In this document: positions 13,597-17,516 of the stretch, in pieces
Layout of the letters: the number at the start of each line of letters is the position of its first letter
Position numbering within the stretch: position 1 is the stretch's first letter
From: Dehalococcoidales bacterium
GTDB lineage: Bacteria; Chloroflexota; Dehalococcoidia; Dehalococcoidales; UBA3254
Assembly: GCA_016926695.1 (NCBI GenBank)
Contig: JAFGOB010000123.1
Coordinates: 1-17,516 of the forward strand
Reading direction: 5' to 3'
DNA length: 17,516 nucleotides
The notes under the pieces: generated by a model
The model's input: only the letters and a program-made list of their open reading frames with translations
Databases searched by the model: none
What the model was told of the DNA's origin: nothing
Made by a program: the position numbers and the translations under genes

Positions 13597-14635
13597 CCCC
13601 CGTCTCCTTGAGTTTATGCGTAATTTCGATCATGCTTTTAAGTTTGGACATAGCCCGGCCGCCGTCTATGATCTCCTGTGCCAGCGCTACTCCCTCTTTC
13701 AGAGAGTCCACCCTGTCACCAGCCAGCAGAGCGGCAGCGGCGTTCAGCACCACGGCATCGCGACCGGCCCCTCCACCTCCCGAAAGCACCTGCCTGATGG
13801 TGGAAGCGTTGATGTCCGCGCTGTCCCCCCTTATGCTTTCAAGGGGCGCTCTTTTAAGTCCCATTTCCTCGGGAGATATCCGGCGCCTGGAAATACGAGT
13901 AAATCCATCTTTGATTTCGCAGTATTCGGACTCCCCCGAAATGGAAAGCTCGTCCATACCGTCCATACCGTGCACAACCAGCGCATGCTGCGTGCCCAGG
14001 TTAAGCAGGACCTGCGCCATCTTCTCGACAAGGTCATGGCTGGCCACGCCTATCACCATATTTCCGGCCTGGCCGGGATTGGTCAGGGGGCCCAGTACGT
14101 TGAAAACCGTGCGTATACCGATTTCACGCCTGGTCGGAGCGGCATATTTCATGGCGGGATGGAAGTTGGGAGCGAACATGAAACCGATCCCCGCCTGGCG
14201 GATGCAGCTCTCAACCTGGCGGGCATCCAGATCAATGTTGACCCCCAGCGCTTCCAGCACATCCGCGCTGCCGCACCGGCTGGAAGCCGCCCTGTTGCCG
14301 TGCTTGGCGATCCTGACGTCGCCGCCGGCGGCTACAAAGGCGGCCGCGGTTGAAATATTAAAGGTATTAAGACCGTCTCCACCCGTCCCAACAACATCCA
14401 GAACCGGCCCGTCCGTCCTGACCTGGATGGCCCTGGACCTCATTACCCGCGCCATTCCCGTCAGCTCATCTGCTGTCTCCCCCTTGATCCTGAGCGCGGT
14501 GAGAAAGGCGGCCAGTTGAGCGGAGGTGGCCTTTGCCTCCATAATCTCTTCCATCACAGCCGCGGCTTCATCGATTGAAAGAGACCGGCCGTCAATCAGC
14601 AAACCAATAGCTTCTTTAATCATTTTTACCATCAT
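13571..14635 (-). CDS. trpD: Anthranilate phosphoribosyltransferase
   Basis: The 354-residue enzyme transfers phosphoribose from PRPP to anthranilate. The PRPP motif is GTGGDGLNTFNIST (83-96). It is followed by KHGNRAASSRCGSADVLEALG (111-131) and RTVFNVLGPLTNP (175-187). The frame begins ATGATGGTAAAAATG, so three starts are possible (14635, 14632, 14623). AGGAG lies in the last trpG codons, 12 bases before the third of them. The first ATG overlaps the trpG stop as ATGA and is used here. The start is therefore uncertain by up to four residues. It overlaps trpC by 26 bases. Confidence 0.96.
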   Translation of the reverse strand: MMVKMIKEAIGLLIDGRSLSIDEAAAVMEEIMEAKATSAQLAAFLTALRIKGETADELTGMARVMRSRAIQVRTDGPVLDVVGTGGDGLNTFNISTAAAFVAAGGDVRIAKHGNRAASSRCGSADVLEALGVNIDLDARQVESCIRQAGIGFMFAPNFHPAMKYAAPTRREIGIRTVFNVLGPLTNPGQAGNMVIGVASHDLVEKMAQVLLNLGTQHALVVHGMDGMDELSISGESEYCEIKDGFTRISRRRISPEEMGLKRAPLESIRGDSADINASTIRQVLSGGGGAGRDAVVLNAAAALLAGDRVDSLKEGVALAQEIIDGGRAMSKLKSMIEITHKLKETGDDSGRDSR

Positions 14636-15198
14636 CTCCTGTTCAGGAAATTTTTGAGGACTGTTTTTCCGCCCTCGGTCATAAAGGACTCGGGATGAAA
14701 CTGCACCCCTTCCACCGGGTACTCATTATGCCTGAGACCCATGATCGTGCCGTCATCCGTCCAGGCGGTGATCTCCAGGCAGTCCGGCAGTCCCTCGCGC
14801 TTGACCACCAGCGAATGGTAGCGTATAGCGGTAAAAGGATCGGGCAGGTCTTTGAAAACACCCTTGTTGATATGGTGGACTTTCGAGGACTTGCCGTGCA
14901 TGATTTGAGCGGCCTGCCAGATATATCCCCCGTAGCTGTAGCCAATGCACTGATGTCCCAGGCACACTCCCAGCAGGGGCACCCTGGCACCGAAGTGCTT
15001 GATGACATCGTTTGAAATTCCGGCCTGCAAGGGTGTGGAAGGGCCGGGAGATATGACGATATATTCAGGGTTCATGGCCTCAATTTCTTCCAGCGAGGTC
15101 TTGTCGTTGCGCACAACCCTGACCTCCTGTCCCAGCTCGCAGAAATACTGGTAAAGGTTATAGGTGAAACTATCGTAGTTATCAATCAGCAGCAGCAT
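14632..15198 (-). CDS. trpG: Anthranilate synthase glutamine amidotransferase subunit
   Basis: The 188-residue class I glutamine amidotransferase supplies ammonia to TrpE. The oxyanion PGPSTP is at 51-56, the nucleophile is C79 in GVCLGHQ, and H168 and E170 (QFHPES) complete the triad. GGAGG six bases upstream supports the ATG. It begins 13 bp after trpE and overlaps trpD. In many bacteria this subunit is shared with p-aminobenzoate synthesis, but nothing here shows that. Confidence 0.96.
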   Translation of the reverse strand: MLLLIDNYDSFTYNLYQYFCELGQEVRVVRNDKTSLEEIEAMNPEYIVISPGPSTPLQAGISNDVIKHFGARVPLLGVCLGHQCIGYSYGGYIWQAAQIMHGKSSKVHHINKGVFKDLPDPFTAIRYHSLVVKREGLPDCLEITAWTDDGTIMGLRHNEYPVEGVQFHPESFMTEGGKTVLKNFLNRR

Positions 15199-15211
15199 TT
15201 TTATCCTCCGC

Positions 15212-16651
15212 TCAGTCCTTCAGTCCCTCGGCCTGGTCAATAGCGTTGACCAGCGCCCTGGCCTTGTTTAAAGTTTCTTCATATTCGCGTTCAGGCACGC
15301 TGTCGTATACTATCCCGCAGCCCGCCTGGGTATAGGCGGTCTTGCCCTTCATGATAATGGTGCGGATGGCGATGGCCATGTCCATGTTGCCGGAAAAGGA
15401 GAAGTAACCGCAGGCGCCGGCATAAGGTCCCCGTTTTTCCTTTTCGAATCTGGCAATGATTTTCATGGCGCTTATTTTGGGCGCACCGGAGACCGTTCCA
15501 GCGGGGAAGCAGGCCCGCAGGGCATCAAAGATCGAATAATCGCGGCTGAGCTTGCCCTGTACATGCGTTACCATATGCATAACGTGGGAATAGCGTTCGA
15601 CATCCATCAGCTCGCTGACCCTGACGCTGCCCGGCTCGCTGACCCGCCCGATGTCGTTGCGTCCCAGGTCCACCAGCATAATATGCTCGGCCTTCTCCTT
15701 TTCATCAGCGCGCAGCTCCTTTTCCAGACGGGCGTCCTCCTCCGGGGTCTCTCCACGCGGACGCGTACCGGCCAGCGGCCGCGTCATCACCGTCCCGTCT
15801 TCCACCCTGACCAGGATCTCGGGCGACGTGCCGATTATCTGGAAATCGCCGAAATCCAGGAAATACATGTAGGGTGAAGGATTAATGGTCCTCAGCGCCC
15901 GGTATATTTCAAAGGGAGGGGCCTGCGTCGTCCTGATCATGCGCTGGGACAGCACGACCTGAATAACATCACCGGCGTTGATATACTGCTTGACCCTGCG
16001 TACGGCAGCCTCGAACTCCTCCCTGGAGAGACCTGATGCAGGGGATTTTTCCGCCGGCAGATCTGCCGTTCTGTCTTTACGTCTCAGCTCCAGCGGGCGA
16101 TTGAGTCTTTCTACCAGGTCATCGATTTTTCGGGTGGCTTCCCGGTAGGACTGCTCTATATCCCCGTCCAGGCGGACATGGCTCAAGACCTTGATTTTAT
16201 GGGTAACATGATCGAAAACCAGCAGGGTATCCGTAAAGAGGAAGACGGCTTCCGGCAGACCGAACTGGTCATCCGGTGGAGAGGGCAGATTTTCAAAATG
16301 GGTCACCACCTCGTAGGAAAGGAAGCCCACGGCGCCGCCGTAGAAGCGGGGAAGCCCTTCGACAGGCACCAGCTGGAACCGCTCCATCTCTTTCCTGACC
16401 AGGGGCAGTGGGTCGGTATTATCCTGCGCCGTCACCCGCAGAATACGGTAAGGCTCGGTGCCGATGAAGCTGTAGCGCGCCAGGTGCTGCCCTCCTTCCA
16501 CGCTTTCCAGCAGGAAAGACTGGCTGTTATTCTGTATCTTGAGGTAGGCCGACACCGGCGTTTCCAGGTCGGCCACGATCTCGCGGTAGACCGGCATCAG
16601 GTTGCCTTGCGTCCGCCGCTTTTTCACTTCTTCAAGTCCCGGATAATACAT
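15212..16651 (-). CDS. trpE: Anthranilate synthase component I
   Basis: The 479-residue subunit makes anthranilate from chorismate using ammonia from TrpG. The tryptophan feedback site is present: LLES (47-50) and NPSPYMYF (277-284). The chorismate and magnesium regions include RPLAGTRPRG (311-320), AEHIMLVDLGRND (341-353, with H343), CFPAGTVSGAPK (391-402) and the acidic C-terminal segment (444-460). So allosteric Trp inhibition adds to the T-box control. The ATG at 16651 has AGGAG about seven bases upstream. An open frame runs on to 16870, but it crosses the T-box terminator and is leader RNA. Confidence 0.97.
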   Translation of the reverse strand: MYYPGLEEVKKRRTQGNLMPVYREIVADLETPVSAYLKIQNNSQSFLLESVEGGQHLARYSFIGTEPYRILRVTAQDNTDPLPLVRKEMERFQLVPVEGLPRFYGGAVGFLSYEVVTHFENLPSPPDDQFGLPEAVFLFTDTLLVFDHVTHKIKVLSHVRLDGDIEQSYREATRKIDDLVERLNRPLELRRKDRTADLPAEKSPASGLSREEFEAAVRRVKQYINAGDVIQVVLSQRMIRTTQAPPFEIYRALRTINPSPYMYFLDFGDFQIIGTSPEILVRVEDGTVMTRPLAGTRPRGETPEEDARLEKELRADEKEKAEHIMLVDLGRNDIGRVSEPGSVRVSELMDVERYSHVMHMVTHVQGKLSRDYSIFDALRACFPAGTVSGAPKISAMKIIARFEKEKRGPYAGACGYFSFSGNMDMAIAIRTIIMKGKTAYTQAGCGIVYDSVPEREYEETLNKARALVNAIDQAEGLKD

Positions 16652-16970
16652 CTTTTTTCTCCTGTAATAAATGCAAAAAAAACCTCTCGCCCATAGGGGC
16701 GAGAGGTTATACTCCGCGGTACCACCCTGGTTGGCCGTCCGGTGAAAATGAAACAGGACGGTCATCTCTTTCAGGTACGGCCCGGCAAAACCGGGATTAT
16801 ACCCTGAGCATTGATAACGGTGCTCTCTCCGTTCCTGCCTAATCGGTCTCCCTTTCGGAGGAAAGCTCAAGAGTCCATTCAGTCCCTGCGCAAGCGCCGG
16901 CTCACACCTTACCCGGCTCTCTGGGCCTCGCTGGAGACCTACTCGTCTCTTTCACAGCCTTTAAGCTATC
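16652..16970 (-). promoter_or_regulatory. Trp T-box leader (tRNA-sensing riboswitch)
   Basis: The minus-strand leader ahead of trpE shows all the main T-box parts. The 14-nt motif AGGGTGGTACCGCG is at 16728-16715. Stem I has AAGAG/CTCTT and GTCTC/GGGAC helices enclosing the specifier loop, where GAA-TGG-A places the codon TGG (16877-16875), matching tRNA-Trp. The AG-bulge (CAGAGAG) and distal loop (GGTGTGAG) typical of stem I follow in order. The UGGN bulge in the T-box motif should pair with the NCCA end of uncharged tRNA. Uncharged tRNA-Trp would favour the antiterminator and let transcription reach the whole operon. Pairings are hand-derived. Confidence 0.95.
16675..16708 (-). terminator. 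Intrinsic terminator of the T-box leader
   Basis: AACCTCTCGCCC (16681-16692) and GGGCGAGAGGTT (16697-16708) form a perfect 12-bp stem with loop ATAG. On the minus strand it is followed by a run of T (16682-16675). Its upstream arm starts next to the T-box motif, so it is exclusive with the antiterminator. Confidence 0.92.
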
Positions 16971-16976
16971 CTTTTC

Positions 16977-17006
16977 AGTATAAGGGTATATTTCAGATTT
17001 TGTCAA
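16977..17006 (-). promoter_or_regulatory. Promoter of the trp operon
   Basis: On the minus strand TTGACA (17006-17001) and TATACT (16982-16977) are separated by 18 bp. Transcription would start near 16970, just ahead of T-box stem I. The consensus -35 suggests a strong promoter, with control left to the T-box. Confidence 0.75.
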
Positions 17007-17414
17007 TGGGCATTTTGCCCCTTGATCCGCCATTAAATTGCCACGAATGAGCGAGGGATATGGGAGAGGGCCTGAACGGATTTCAGGATTCAGGGGACCT
17101 TGAAATAGATAGTATATCAGCTTAAGCTCCAACAATATCTGAATAAAAGCGAATTTGACGTTAGTGCAAAAAGATCTGTTATTCAATTGTATGACCACTG
17201 TAGGTGAAATGCTGGATCCCGACGCCGCCTTTTCACCCTGTCGGGGACGGTAACCAGCGGTTGCCGCAGCATCATCAGGGCGGGGTGGATTTTGATTTTT
17301 ATACCTGTTTTTACTCTGATCGAAATTCAAATATAAATATGATTTGCAGACTGAAAGGAAAAGGGCTTACAGGAAAATACTTTTATGTTGATAGAATAAA
17401 TTACAAAACAAATC
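17007..17414. other. About 400-bp intergenic region, no gene seen
   Basis: The region between the trp promoter and the divergent promoter at 17415 has no open frame with ribosome site or recognisable product. A small hairpin (17248-17266, CGGTAACC/GGTTGCCG with one G-T pair) is the only structure noticed. The right part is strongly AT-rich. Confidence 0.5.
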
Positions 17415-17442
17415 TTGACAACCGCATATTTTGTGCTATAAT
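17415..17442 (+). promoter_or_regulatory. Strong divergent promoter pointing out of the window
   Basis: TTGACA (17415-17420) and TATAAT (17437-17442) are both perfect consensus boxes. They are separated by 16 bp, with a TGn extension before the -10. The downstream gene lies beyond the right edge. Confidence 0.75.
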
Positions 17443-17516
17443 ACGGTAACAATATAACATCATACGCATAAACTTATGTTTGCCTGATCATGTATTTCTT
17501 CCGGCGGCATATATAA

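Noticed and set aside
16652..16870. N-terminal extension of trpE to 16870
   Set aside because: It crosses the T-box motif and terminator, and TrpE homology and a good AGGAG start at 16651.
16902..17330. 142-residue minus-strand frame upstream of the trp leader
   Set aside because: It spans the promoter and T-box stem I, has low-complexity composition and no ribosome binding site.

Overview
This 17.5-kb window looks like chromosomal DNA from a free-living bacterium of moderate GC content. The gene order trpE-trpG-trpD-trpC-trpF-aroF-trpB-trpA behind a tRNA-dependent T-box leader, with an OppB-type permease, a GH3-like adenylating enzyme, a GYD-domain protein and HxH cupins nearby, would fit Chloroflexota (Dehalococcoidia-like). 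That assignment rests on recalled gene content and order, not on a search; a Firmicute-related or other deep-branching lineage remains possible. I see no tRNA, rRNA, transposase, phage gene or CRISPR array.

Left part (1-3780). A peptide-type ABC transporter permease reads leftward and is probably followed by its partner permease, which starts just before the window edge. Next come a small single-domain cupin, a secreted small helical protein with a Gly/Met/His-rich tail, and, divergently transcribed, a GYD-domain protein and a small unknown protein. The gaps are rich in inverted repeats.

Middle part (3790-8690). A BioF2/CelD-like acyltransferase gene and a family 4 glycosyltransferase gene form a probable two-gene operon for a glycan or cell-surface molecule. 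A four-helix membrane protein follows on the plus strand. A second cupin, clearly related to the first, lies upstream of a short GH3-like adenylate-forming enzyme on the same strand.

Right part (8690-17516). A complete tryptophan operon reads right to left from a sigma-70-like promoter at about 17000. Its leader has a T-box with a UGG (Trp) specifier, the 14-nt T-box motif and a 12-bp intrinsic terminator before trpE. Trp starvation should therefore raise all seven trp enzymes together with a DAHP synthase (aroF), which feeds the shikimate pathway, so one signal controls both supply of chorismate and its conversion to Trp. The operon genes overlap or nearly touch, except for gaps on either side of aroF that hold hairpins and a dispersed repeat. 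At the far right a strong divergent promoter points out of the window.

The most unusual non-coding items are an 18-bp palindromic tandem array between trpA and the cupin gene, and a small intergenic repeat found in two clear copies and one shortened copy. I do not see convincing evidence of an undescribed multi-gene system. The cupin/GH3-like pair and its second, unlinked cupin is the nearest candidate for undescribed chemistry. Several gene starts were moved inward from the longest open frame because of clear Shine-Dalgarno sites: the first cupin, GYD, the small unknown gene, GH3-like, trpB, trpF and trpE.
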